A stretch of 43,593 nucleotides of DNA from Frankiales bacterium (GTDB lineage Bacteria > Actinomycetota > Actinomycetes > Mycobacteriales > SCTD01). Under the pieces are notes generated by a model that was not told where the DNA came from, ran no database searches, and was given only the letters and a program-made list of their open reading frames with translations. A program made the position numbers and the translations under genes. Shown piece after piece: positions 22,330 through 31,000 of the stretch. The first letter of the stretch is position 1, and every line of letters begins with the position of its first letter. Location: assembly GCA_025965475.1 (NCBI GenBank), contig JAOPWV010000033.1, positions 1 through 43,593 of the forward strand, read 5' to 3'.

Positions 22330-23813
22330 CGACGACCACCGAGGCACTCGCCGCCCTGGGCACCCGCTACACCCCCAAGGCATCGATGGCCCAGCGGCTG
22401 TCCGACGCCGCGACCGGGTGGCTCGAGCGCCGGACCTCGCGGCGCGGGTTCCTGGTGCGCGCCGGGGTCGTCGGCAGCGCGCTCGCCGTCGACTCGGTGG
22501 GCTTCGTGCTCAAGCCCGGCACGGCGTACGCCGCGGTCTGCGGCCCGGGATCGAGCTGCTCGTCGGGATGGACGGTCTTCTGCGCCACCATCAACAACGG
22601 GGTGAACGCCTGCCCGCCCGGGTCCATCGCGGCCGGCTGGTGGAAGGCCGACGGTGCCTCGTCGTGCGGCGGCAAGGCGCGCTACATCATCGACTGCAAC
22701 GCGACCTGCTCACGCTGCGGCGGAGGCGGCGGCTCGGGCATCTGCTCGCCGTCCTGCTGGTCCTGCAACTGCGGGTGCGGGCCGAGCTCGTCCTGCGACC
22801 AGCGCAAGAGCTGCTGCAACGCCTTCCGGTACGGCCAGTGCCACCAGGACGTCGCGCAGGTCGGCGGCGTGCACTGCCGCGTCGTGTCGTGCACCCCGCC
22901 GTGGAAGTGGGAGAAGTGCTCCACGGCCCCGGCCACGGACAACAACACCCGCGACCACTCGTCCGCCCAGCTGCCCGCCGGATTCACGGCGATCTCCGCC
23001 CGCTACATCGCGCTGGGCGAGAACGGCTCACCGCTCGGCGCCACCGTGTACGGCGAGGTCGCCGTGGCCGGCGGGCGCGCGCAGCGCTACCAGTTCGGCC
23101 GGATCTCGAGGAGCACCGCCAGCGGCGTCTTCGAGACGCTCGGCGAGGTGAGCAAGCGGTACGTCGCCACCGGGGCCGAAGGCGGGCCGCTCGGCTTCCC
23201 GGTCACCGGCACGCGGATCACCAAGGACGGCCAGGGTCGCGTCAACGGCTTCCAGCGCGGCCGGATCAGCTGGCACCCCGGGCTCGGCGCCCATGTGCTG
23301 ACCGGGGCGATCGCCCAGCGGTACGGCGCCCTCGGCGGTGAGGACGGGCCGCTCGGGTTCCCGGTGACGGACTCGCTCGCGGTACCCGGCGGGCAGACCG
23401 CCCGGTTCCAGCGCGCACGGATCTCGCAGCGGACCGGCGGGGCGGCATACACCACGCTCACGGTCCTGGCCGACGCCTACGACCGCTCCGGCGCCGAGAA
23501 GGGCCCGATGGGCTTCCCGGTGTCCGACGAGGAGCACGTGCTCACCGACGGGCGGGTCAGCCGCTTCGAGCACGGGCGGGTGTCGTTCAGCCCGTCGACC
23601 GGCGCCTTCTGGATGTCGCGCGAGATCGCCGCCAAGTACATCGAGGTGGGCGCCGAGAGCTCCTCACTCGGCTTCCCGGTCACCGACGAGACGCTGACGC
23701 GCATGTGGCCGTGGCACTCCGCGGCCAACCCGACGGTCCGGATGGTGCGGTTCCAGCACGGGTCGATCACCTACGACCCGCGCACCAGGTCGGCCACGGT
23801 CCAGCAGGGTTAG
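22326..23813 (+). CDS. Tat-exported MauA-like cysteine-rich domain fused to five LGFP repeats
   Basis: A 495-residue protein. Residues 1-34 are cytoplasmic; 35-69 form a Tat signal with TSRRGFLVRAG and cleavage likely after AYA (69). Residues 72-198 hold 20 cysteines, with CSSGWTVFC, NACPPGSIAAGWW, CCNAFRYGQC and SCTPPWKWEKC. The CPPG-x-W and CC-x6-CxC-like spacing resembles the methylamine dehydrogenase light chain (MauA). Five LGFP repeats follow (about 216-490; for example GPLGFPVTDS and GPMGFPVSDE), each about 52 residues, as in actinobacterial cell-wall-associated proteins. The TTQ-forming tryptophan pair cannot be assigned with certainty. It is probably a folded, disulfide-rich wall protein; redox activity is possible but unproven. 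Confidence 0.8.
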   Translation: MTTTTEALAALGTRYTPKASMAQRLSDAATGWLERRTSRRGFLVRAGVVGSALAVDSVGFVLKPGTAYAAVCGPGSSCSSGWTVFCATINNGVNACPPGSIAAGWWKADGASSCGGKARYIIDCNATCSRCGGGGGSGICSPSCWSCNCGCGPSSSCDQRKSCCNAFRYGQCHQDVAQVGGVHCRVVSCTPPWKWEKCSTAPATDNNTRDHSSAQLPAGFTAISARYIALGENGSPLGATVYGEVAVAGGRAQRYQFGRISRSTASGVFETLGEVSKRYVATGAEGGPLGFPVTGTRITKDGQGRVNGFQRGRISWHPGLGAHVLTGAIAQRYGALGGEDGPLGFPVTDSLAVPGGQTARFQRARISQRTGGAAYTTLTVLADAYDRSGAEKGPMGFPVSDEEHVLTDGRVSRFEHGRVSFSPSTGAFWMSREIAAKYIEVGAESSSLGFPVTDETLTRMWPWHSAANPTVRMVRFQHGSITYDPRTRSATVQQG

Positions 23814-23842
23814 ACCAGCAGGGCTAGACCAGCAGGGCTAGA
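23801..23842 (+). repeat. Three tandem copies of a 14-bp repeat with stop codons
   Basis: CCAGCAGGGTTAGA followed by two copies of CCAGCAGGGCTAGA. The first copy ends the LGFP gene (TAG 23811-23813) and the third supplies the stop of the minus-strand MaoC gene (CTA 23838-23840). Because 14 is not a multiple of three and CTAG is palindromic, the array places stops in several frames on both strands. Confidence 0.9.
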
Positions 23843-24296
23843 CGAACAGCAGCGACAGCGTCTCGGCCACGCACACCGGCTTGGCCAGGCCCTCGCCTTC
23901 GACCTCCACCTTCTGCGTGATCATCACGCCGAGCGGGTGCTCGGCCACGTCGGTCAGGGTGCTGAACGCCCGCACCCGGGTCGCGACCGGCAGCGGCGTC
24001 GGGAACCTGACCTTGTTGCTGCCGTAGTTGATCCCGCCCTGGAAGCCCTCCAGCGGCGGCATGAGCGCCCCGGCCAGGTGCGGCAGCAGCGACACGCTGA
24101 GGTACCCGTGGGCGATGGTCTGCCCGAACGGGCCGGTCCTGGCGCGCTCCTCGTCCACATGGATCCACTGGTGATCCTCGGTGGCATCCGCGAAGGCGTC
24201 CACCCTCGCCTGGTCCACGAGCAGCCAGTCCCCCGGACCACGCCGCTCACCGACCAGCGCCTGCAGCCTGTCGCCCGCCTTCGACAACCCCGACAC
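23838..24296 (-). CDS. MaoC family dehydratase
   Basis: A 152-residue single hot-dog-fold enoyl hydratase. The catalytic motif is DAFADATEDHQWIHVD (Asp and His) followed by GPFGQTIAHGYLSVSLLP, the standard MaoC/NodN sequence, so it likely hydrates enoyl-CoA thioesters. I chose the GTG at 24296 because GGGAG lies 5 nt upstream; GTG 24302 is also possible, and the track ATG start at 24479 is too long. It is convergent with the LGFP gene, and their stop codons lie in the same 14-bp repeat array. Confidence 0.87.
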   Translation of the reverse strand: MSGLSKAGDRLQALVGERRGPGDWLLVDQARVDAFADATEDHQWIHVDEERARTGPFGQTIAHGYLSVSLLPHLAGALMPPLEGFQGGINYGSNKVRFPTPLPVATRVRAFSTLTDVAEHPLGVMITQKVEVEGEGLAKPVCVAETLSLLFV

Positions 24297-24493
24297 GTCC
24301 ACTCCCGTCGCTCGACATCTCAGCTCACCGCCATCCTTGCCGATCACGTGTAAGCTCCTCATCAGCAGCCCGCCCAGCGGCTGCCCGGTGATTCCCCCCG
24401 GATCCCTTCGCCCGGCGCACGACGCGCCGCAGGCTTCGAAAATGCCACGCCAGGGAAGCAGTAGTACGGCGTTCGGCACCAGAGAGGAACATC

Positions 24494-24523
24494 ATGAACG
24501 ACTTCGGTCCCTGGGACGACTGA
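24494..24523 (+). CDS. Nine-codon ORF with strong ribosome binding site (leader peptide candidate)
   Basis: ATG to TGA encodes MNDFGPWDD. It is preceded by AGAGAGG with a 6-nt spacer, one of the best ribosome binding sites in the window, and followed 18 nt later by a very stable hairpin. It lies upstream of an RNA methyltransferase gene that has no Shine-Dalgarno sequence of its own. It may be a regulatory leader peptide or a tiny independent gene. The remaining sequence between the MaoC start and this ORF shows no further gene. Confidence 0.5.
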   Translation: MNDFGPWDD

Positions 24524-24541
24524 CCCCAGCACTCGCTCGAC

Positions 24542-24584
24542 ACGGCGGGCCGCACAGCAGGCAGAACCTGCGGCGGCCCGCCGT
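24542..24584 (+). terminator. Strong stem-loop between the 9-codon ORF and the methyltransferase gene
   Basis: A perfect 12-bp stem (ACGGCGGGCCGC with GCGGCCCGCCGT) carries an inner 5-bp stem (GCAGG with CCTGC). It lies 18 nt after the TGA of the tiny ORF and 25 nt before the GTG start at 24610. No T tract follows. It could be a terminator for the tiny gene, or an attenuator for the downstream gene. Confidence 0.6.
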
Positions 24585-24609
24585 CGGCGTTCTCGGGCAC
24601 TCTGTACGC

Positions 24610-25269
24610 GTGACCGTGCTGCTCGAGGGCTTCCATGCGGTGAAGCACGCCCTGCGCTTCGCCCCTGATCTCGTCGAGGCCGTCCTCGTGCGCGACCTCG
24701 ACGAGGCCAGAGGGCTGGCCGGACGGCTCGCGCCGGACATCACCGAGCAGCTGCTCGGCCGGGCCGTGGTCGGCACCGTCGACCACCCCACCGGGGTGCG
24801 GGGTACGGCCCGGCGGCCGGTCGAGGACCGGTCCGTGCTTGCCCGGCGCGACACCCCGCTCGTGCTGCTCGACGACCCGCGACATCCCGGCAACGCCGGA
24901 GCGGTCGTCCGCGTCGCGGCGGCCGCCGGCGCCAGCGGGGTGGCCGTGACCGGCCGGCTCGACCCGTGGCACCCGGCGGTCCTGCGTGGCAGCGCAGGTC
25001 TGCACTACGCGCTGCCCGTCCTCGCCGTCGACGCCTCCGAGGTCAGCGGCCCCCTGCTCGTGCTCGATGCGGACGGGGACGACCTGACCACGGTCGGCGA
25101 CGACGCCGTGCTGGTGGTCGGCAGCGAGCGCGCCGGCGTCGGGCCGGAGTTGCGGGCCCGCGCTGACGGGGTGGTCCGACTGCCGATGCGCGACGGGGTC
25201 AGCAGCCTCAACCTGGCGACGGCCACCGCCGCCGTCCTCTACGCCTGGCGGCTCGGTCGTCCGGCGTGA
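24610..25269 (+). CDS. SpoU/TrmH family RNA 2'-O-methyltransferase
   Basis: A 219-residue SPOUT methyltransferase. The three trefoil-knot motifs are visible: LDDPRHPGNAGAVVRVAAAAG, VLVVGSERAGVG and LPMRDGVSSLNLATATAAVLY. These proteins use SAM to methylate ribose in rRNA or tRNA. The N-terminal extension is short. Start at GTG 24610 (MTVLLEGFH), with no Shine-Dalgarno sequence; a strong hairpin ends 25 nt upstream. The frame is open upstream but runs through that hairpin with no homology. The RNA target is unknown. Confidence 0.87.
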   Translation: MTVLLEGFHAVKHALRFAPDLVEAVLVRDLDEARGLAGRLAPDITEQLLGRAVVGTVDHPTGVRGTARRPVEDRSVLARRDTPLVLLDDPRHPGNAGAVVRVAAAAGASGVAVTGRLDPWHPAVLRGSAGLHYALPVLAVDASEVSGPLLVLDADGDDLTTVGDDAVLVVGSERAGVGPELRARADGVVRLPMRDGVSSLNLATATAAVLYAWRLGRPA

Positions 25270-25364
25270 CGCAGGATGTGACCCAGGTCATGCCGAGAAC
25301 GGGAACTGTTCAACATTCAACCTCCTTGTAGCAGGCAGTCACCACGCGCCTACAGGGAGTCTTC

Positions 25365-25910
25365 ATGAACACCGGTCTGCTCATCCTCCGCCTCGTCTTC
25401 GGCCTGCTCCTCGTCGGCCACGGCAGTCAGAAGCTCTTCGGAAAGTTCGGCGGGTACGGCCTGACCGGCACCGGCGGCTGGTTCGCGTCGGTCGGCTTCC
25501 GCCCCGGCAAGCAGATGGCCTTCGTGGCCGGCGCAGCCGAGCTCGGCGGCGGCCTGCTGCTCGCGCTCGGGCTGCTCACCCCGCTTGCCGCGGCCATCAT
25601 CGTCGGCACGCTCGTCGTCGCCGCGTCCACGCACCTGCCGAAGGGCCTGTGGGCGTCCAACGGCGGCTACGAGATCCCGCTGCTGTTCGTGACGGCCGCG
25701 GCCGTGCTCGGCTTCACCGGCCCCGGCGCGTGGTCGCTCGACAACGCGCTCGGCATCCAGGACTGGTCCGGCACGACCGCCGGCATCATCGCCGTGGTCG
25801 TCGGCGTCCTCGGCGCACTGATCGTCGTGGGCCGGGCCCACGCCGCGCTGCGCAACGACGCCCCGGTCTACCCGACCGAGGCCGAGACCCGCGACGGCGC
25901 CACCGTCTGA
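25365..25910 (+). CDS. DoxX family membrane protein
   Basis: A 181-residue protein with four hydrophobic helices. It starts MNTGLLILRLVFGLLLVGHGSQKLFGKFGGYGLTGTGGWF, the classic DoxX pattern including GHGSQKLFG. ATG 25365 follows AGGGAG. DoxX proteins are linked to thiol and oxidative stress responses, often with partners not seen here. Two direct TTCAAC repeats lie about 55 nt upstream (GTTCAACATTCAACC) and may be regulatory. Confidence 0.88.
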   Translation: MNTGLLILRLVFGLLLVGHGSQKLFGKFGGYGLTGTGGWFASVGFRPGKQMAFVAGAAELGGGLLLALGLLTPLAAAIIVGTLVVAASTHLPKGLWASNGGYEIPLLFVTAAAVLGFTGPGAWSLDNALGIQDWSGTTAGIIAVVVGVLGALIVVGRAHAALRNDAPVYPTEAETRDGATV

Positions 25911-25957
25911 CGCTCGGCGCCGCTCGACCCTCGGCGCCCTTCGACCCCGAGCCGCCC

Positions 25958-25988
25958 GTGGCCCGTTCCCGCACAGGGGACGGGCCAC
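25958..25988. terminator. Bidirectional hairpin between DoxX and the coiled-coil gene
   Basis: GTGGCCCGTTCCC and GGGGACGGGCCAC form a 13-bp stem with one G-T pair and a 5-nt loop (GCACA). It lies between two convergent genes and probably ends both transcripts. Just before it, a 17-bp segment (CTCGGCGCCGCTCGACC) is repeated imperfectly in tandem. Confidence 0.7.
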
Positions 25989-25995
25989 CGGCATG

Positions 25996-26391
25996 TCAGG
26001 GACGGCCGGCGGCGACCCGGTCGAGGATCTGCCGCTGGGCCTGGGCCGATCGGGCTGTCTCGGCGGCGAGCTGGGTGCGCAGCGCGGTGATCTGCGCCTG
26101 CGCGTCGGCCGCCCGGCGTGCCGCGAGAGCAGCCTCCCCCTCGACCCGGCTCCGGAGGGCGGTCAGGTCGGACTGCGCCGCCTCGGCCCGCCGCGTCTGC
26201 TCGGCGACCTGCGTCGTCATCTGCGTCGACACGGCGTCGAGGCGGTCGCCCAGGACGGCCTGCGTGGCGGCCACCGAACCGCCCACCACGACGGCCACCG
26301 CGAAGGCGCCGACGAGCGCGTAGGCCCAGGGCGCCGGCCGGCTGAACCGGACGCGCCCCGCCACACCCTGGGGAACTGCCATCGTGGACAT
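25996..26391 (-). CDS. Single-pass membrane protein with coiled coil, unknown function
   Basis: A 131-residue protein with one membrane helix (about residues 21-44, WAYALVGAFAVAVVVGG) and a long exported or peripheral coiled-coil tail rich in Ala, Gln, Arg and Glu (RLDAVSTQMTTQVAEQTRRAE and following). ATG 26391 has GGAGGG just upstream; the track start at 26553 is too long. I do not recognise a family. The topology resembles small membrane-anchored scaffold proteins. It is convergent with DoxX. Confidence 0.75.
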   Translation of the reverse strand: MSTMAVPQGVAGRVRFSRPAPWAYALVGAFAVAVVVGGSVAATQAVLGDRLDAVSTQMTTQVAEQTRRAEAAQSDLTALRSRVEGEAALAARRAADAQAQITALRTQLAAETARSAQAQRQILDRVAAGRP

Positions 26392-26470
26392 GCGACCCTC
26401 CGCTGCTCGCCGATTCTCGTCGACCCAGACGGTAGGCGGTGCGCCCGCCCGCTCGGCGCAGCGACACCCG

Positions 26471-27274
26471 TCAGCCGGCCAGGCGCTGCACCAGGGCCCG
26501 TTGCTCGGGGCCGAACCACGGCTCCCGCCCGGCCTCGGCGTTGTCCCGGGCACGCTCCGGTCTGCTGGTCGCCGGCAGCGCGACGGTGCACCGGCGGTCG
26601 CTGAGGCCCCACTTCAGCAGGGCCTGCGCCCAGGTCCGTACACCGAACTCCGCCAACGGGGCCAGCGCCTCGGGTGACGGTGACCGGCGCAGCAGGGCCC
26701 CCTCCCCGAACGGCCGCATGAGCAGGACGCCGAGCCCGAGTTCCTCGGCCAGCGGCAGGATCCGCCGCTCGACCTCGCGCTCAGCCGGGTTGTACGGCAC
26801 CTGGATGGCATCGATGCGCCCGGTCCGCATGACGTCCGCGAGGTCGCCGAAGGCAGCCGGCGAGTAGTGCGTGGCCCCGATCGCGCGGACCCGGCCCGCC
26901 TCCCGCTCGCGCTCGAGCTGCTCCAGCCGCCGGGGCCAGGCGACCAGGTTGTGCACCTGGTAGAGGTCGATCCGGCCGCCGTACCAGCGCAGCCCGTCCT
27001 CGATCTGCCGGGCGGCGTGCCGGTCGTCGCTCGTCCAGACCTTGTCGGCCACGAGGACGTCCGCCCGCCGCGGCGCCACGATCCGGGCGAGCGCCTCCTC
27101 GGCGCGGCCGTACATCGGCGAGGTGTCGACGAGCCGGACGCCCGCGGCGTACGCCGCCTCGAACACCTCCCGCCGCGCGGGTTCCTCGGTGGGATCCACG
27201 TCGAAGGTCTTCCACGTACCCATCCCGACGACGGGCACATCGAGTCCGGTGGAACCGAGGGGTCGGGTCTCCAT
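26471..27274 (-). CDS. Aldo/keto reductase, small variant
   Basis: A 267-residue aldo/keto reductase, shorter than the other two. Its N-terminus is METRPLGSTGLDVPVVGMGTWKTF. Tetrad residues are in LVDTSPMYGRAEE (Asp, Tyr), VADKVWTSD (Lys) and LYQVHNLVAW (His). The cofactor loop near the C-terminus (ALPATSRPERARDNAEA) differs from the usual IPG-x-K/R motif, and loop C appears short. A GTG at 27277 is an alternative start. It is one of four aldo/keto reductases in the window. Confidence 0.85.
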   Translation of the reverse strand: METRPLGSTGLDVPVVGMGTWKTFDVDPTEEPARREVFEAAYAAGVRLVDTSPMYGRAEEALARIVAPRRADVLVADKVWTSDDRHAARQIEDGLRWYGGRIDLYQVHNLVAWPRRLEQLEREREAGRVRAIGATHYSPAAFGDLADVMRTGRIDAIQVPYNPAEREVERRILPLAEELGLGVLLMRPFGEGALLRRSPSPEALAPLAEFGVRTWAQALLKWGLSDRRCTVALPATSRPERARDNAEAGREPWFGPEQRALVQRLAG

Positions 27275-27378
27275 CACCGATCTCTACCGCACCGCCCCCC
27301 ACAAGAACCCGCCGCGGCACGGTCTGAACCGCGGGAGCCCGGGCACGCGACGGCCGAGGAGGAAGGCGAGGTGGGCAG

Positions 27379-27438
27379 ATGCTCGAGCCGCACAAGGTGC
27401 CCGCGGGCAGGTCGTACCGCCACGACGGGGAGCGCTGA
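27379..27438 (+). CDS. Possible 19-residue ORF upstream of the tandem ABM-like gene
   Basis: MLEPHKVPAGRSYRHDGER with GAGGTG 5 nt upstream; its TGA ends one base before the GTG of the next gene. It could be a small upstream ORF that aids re-initiation. Composition is hydrophilic and no family is recognised. It may be chance. Confidence 0.25.
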   Translation: MLEPHKVPAGRSYRHDGER

Positions 27439-27439
27439 C

Positions 27440-28051
27440 GTGCACGCCCGCGTCAGCGTGGTCACGGCCGACCCGGCGAACCTCGGCGCCGTCGTCGACT
27501 ACGTGAACGAGGTACGGCCGTCGATCGAGGACGAGGTCGGCTGCACCGGCATGTCGCTGCAGGCCGACGCGGACGTCGGCCTGGCTGTCGTCATGTCGTT
27601 CTGGGTGTCCGGCGACGCGATGCACGAGAGCGAGCCGCGCGTCGCACCGCGCCGGGAGGAGGTGCTCGAGCGCGGAGCGGCGACGATGTCCGTCGAGCGC
27701 TACCGGCTCGCCGACTTCGTGCGGTCGCACCCGGCGACCGGCGGTGCGGGCGTGCGACTGACCCGGCTGGAGACCGAGCCGGCGAACCTGGAGGCGGCGG
27801 TGACCGCCTATGAGGACCTGGTTCTGCCCTGGCTCACCGAGGCCGACGGATTCTGCAGCGCGATGCTGCTCGTCGACCGGCGTACCGGGCGCGGCCTCGA
27901 GCAGAACGTCTGGCGCGACGCGGCGGCGCTGGCCGACAGCCGGGGGCCGGCGGCGGTCGCCCGTGCGGACGCGGTGGCGGCCGCGGACGTCGCGGTGCGC
28001 AGCCTCGAGGAACACCGGCTGTACTTCAGCACCGTGGTCCCCGAGGACTGA
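27440..28051 (+). CDS. Protein with two tandem ABM-like (dimeric alpha-beta barrel) domains
   Basis: A 203-residue protein starting at GTG 27440. The two halves look related: HARVSVVTADPANLGAVVDYV and VRLTRLETEPANLEAAVTAYE begin each unit with a beta strand, a DPAN/EPAN turn and a helix. This resembles fused ferredoxin-like monooxygenase (ABM) or stress-response barrel domains. I see no heme or metal motif. The function is unknown; quinone-type monooxygenase activity is one possibility. The track start at 26867 lies in the aldo/keto reductase on the other strand. Confidence 0.75.
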   Translation: MHARVSVVTADPANLGAVVDYVNEVRPSIEDEVGCTGMSLQADADVGLAVVMSFWVSGDAMHESEPRVAPRREEVLERGAATMSVERYRLADFVRSHPATGGAGVRLTRLETEPANLEAAVTAYEDLVLPWLTEADGFCSAMLLVDRRTGRGLEQNVWRDAAALADSRGPAAVARADAVAAADVAVRSLEEHRLYFSTVVPED

Positions 28052-28057
28052 CGGGCG

Positions 28058-31000
28058 CTACCCCAGCAGCGCGTCGATCGCCTTGTAGATCCGCTTCTCC
28101 GAGACCGGGTACTTCGTCCGCATCCCTTGCGCGAACAGGCTGACCCTGAGTTCCTCGACCATCCAGCGGATCTCCGCGCCGGCGCCGTTGAGACGGGGAC
28201 CCAGCGTCGACAGCTCCTCCTCGACCGCGGCCACGGTCTGCATCTTGACCCGGTCACGGTCGGCGTCGGCGGGCAGCCGGGACAGCCTCATCTCGATCGC
28301 CGTGAGGTAGCGCACGAGGTCGGGCAGCCGGTCCGCGCCGACCTGCGTCGCGAACCCCGGGAACACCAGCCTCCCGAGCTGCGCCCGCATGTCCACCTGC
28401 GCCGCACTGATCCCGGCAACCTGCGGCTGCAGGGCCTGCCAGAGCACGAGCACCTTCTCGACCTGGCGGATGACCTCGCGGGTGCGGTCGACCACCTCGG
28501 CGCGCACGTGCTCGCGCAGCTGCGCGAACGCCTCGGCGTCCCAGGGCAGGTCAGGACCCATCAGGCTGTCCACGGCGGCGGTCACCGCGTCGTCGAGCAT
28601 CGCGGCGACGCTGCCGTGCGGGTTGGCGCTCAGCGCCAGCTTCTGCGCGTTGGTCAGCAGTCCCGCGACGGCCTTGGCCGGTGACGGGATGCCGAGCAAC
28701 AACAGCCGGCGTACCCCGGCCCGCATCGCCGTCGCCTGCTCCTGCGGGTTCGGCAGGACCCGCAGCCCGACCGTCGCGCCCTCGTCCACGAGCGCCGGGT
28801 ACCCGGTCACACCCGGGCCCGCGGGCACCGAGCGCGGCACGTCGGCCCAGGCCGTGAGGCCGCTGCGCTCGACGTCCCCGGCAGCCGTGGACAGCACCCG
28901 CTGCATGGTGGGAGCGAGCTGCGTACGCAGCGCGGCCAGGTCCTTGCTCTCGGCGAGCGTGCGGCCGTCCGTGCCCTCGACCCGGTAGGTCATCCGCAGG
29001 TGGTCCGGTACGCGGTCCAGCTGCCAGTCGTCCCGGCGTACGTCGACCCCGCGCAGCCGGAGCAGCTCGCGTTCGAGCGCGTCGAGCAGCGGCTCCTCGC
29101 GCGCCTCCAGCCGGGACAGCACCTCCCGGGCCGTGTCGGGTGCCGGCACCAGCCGGACCCGCAGGGGCTTGGGCAGCGACTTGATGAGCGCGACGAACAG
29201 GTCCTGCCGAAGACCCGGTACCTGCCAGTCGAACCCGTACGACGAGACGCTGCCGAGCAGCTCGACCGGGATGTGCACTGTCACGCCGTCGGCGTCCGCA
29301 CCCGGCTCGAACTGGTAGGTCAGCGGCAGGCGCAACTCGCCCTGCCGCCAGACGTCCGGGTAGTCCCCGGGGTCGATCGCGGCGGTGTCCTGCACGAGCA
29401 TCGCCATCGAGAAGGTCAGCAGGTCCGGCGTCTCGTGCCGCGCCTTCTTCCACCAGGCGTCGAAGTGCGCGCCGGATACGACATCGGCCGGGATCCGCGC
29501 GTCGTAGAAGTCGTACAGCGTCTGGTCGTCGACGACGATGTCGCGCCGGCGAGCCCGGTGCTCGAGCTCCTCCACGTCGTCGAGCAGCTGGCGGTTGTCG
29601 AAGAAGAACCCGTGTTGGGTCTCCCAGTCGCCCTCGACCAGGGCGTGCCGCAGGAACAGGTCGCGCGAGAGCTCGGGGTCGATGCGCGCGTAGTTGACCT
29701 TGCGCCGCGAGACGAGCGGCACGCCGTACAGCGTGACCCGTTCGTACGCCATGACGGCGCCCTGCTTCTTCTCCCAGTGCGGCTCGCTGTAGCTGCGCAG
29801 TACCAGGTGGCCGGCGAGCTTCTCGGCCCACTCCGGCGAGATGCGCGCGACGACGCGCCCCCACATCCGGTTGGTCTCCACCAACTCGCCGGCGACCACC
29901 CACTGCGGCTGCTTCTTGTAGAGCGCGCTGCTGGGTACGACGGCGAAGCGGGCGCCACGGGCACCGAGGTACTGCCGCTTCTCGGGCTCCCGCAGCCCGA
30001 TGTGCGACAGCAGTCCGGCCAGCAGCGACTGGTGCACCAGGTCGGGCGCGGCGGCCGCGCTGTTCAGCGTCAGGTCGAGGCCGCGGGCCACCCGGCGCAG
30101 CTGGCTGTGCAGGTCCTGCCACTCGCGGATCCGCAGCCAGTTGAGGTACTCGGACCTGCACAACCGCCGGAAGGCGCTGCTGGACAAGGCCTTCTGCTGC
30201 TCCTGCACGTAGTGCCACAGGTTCAGGTATGTCAGGAAGTCCGAGGTCGGATCGGTGAACCGGGCGTGCATCTCATCCGCGGCCTGCTGTTTGTCGGTCG
30301 GCCGCTCGCGGGGATCCTGGATGGACATCGCGGCCGCGATCACCAGCACCTCGCGCAGGGAGCCCTGTCGGTCGGCCTCCACGACCATCCGCGCCAGGCG
30401 CGGGTCGATCGGCAGGGTGGCGAGTTTGCGGCCGAGCGGCGTCATGTGGCGGGCGTCGTCGAGGGCGCCGAGCTCGTGGAGGAGGTCGAGCCCGTCCTTG
30501 ACGTTGCGCCGGTCCGGCGGGTCGAGGAAGGGGAAAGCGGCGACGTCACCGAGCCCGATCGCGGTCATCTGCAGGATGACCGACGCGAGGTTCGTCCGCA
30601 GGATCTCCGGATCGGTGTACTCGGGCCGGTTCTCGAAGTCCTCCTCGGCGTAGAGCCGGATGCAGATGCCGTCCGCGACGCGGCCGCACCGGCCGGCCCG
30701 CTGCCGCGCGGACGCCTGACTGATCGGCTCGATCGGGAGGCGCTGGACCTTCGTGCGGCTGCTGTAGCGGGAGATGCGCGCGGTGCCGGGGTCGACGACG
30801 TACCGGATGCCCGGCACCGTCAGCGATGTCTCCGCGACATTGGTGGCGAGCACGACGCGGCGGCCCTGGTGCGGCGTGAACACCTTGTGCTGCTCGGCGA
30901 TCGAGAGCCGGCCGTAGAGCGGCAGCACCTCGGTCCGTTCCCCGACCCGGCCCTTGAGGACCTCGGCGGTGTCCCGGATCTCGCGCTCCCCGGACAGGAA

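Noticed and set aside
20065-23813. Complete methylamine dehydrogenase operon
   Set aside because: Only MauE-, MauD- and MauA-like elements are visible; no heavy chain, MauG or amicyanin is encoded nearby.
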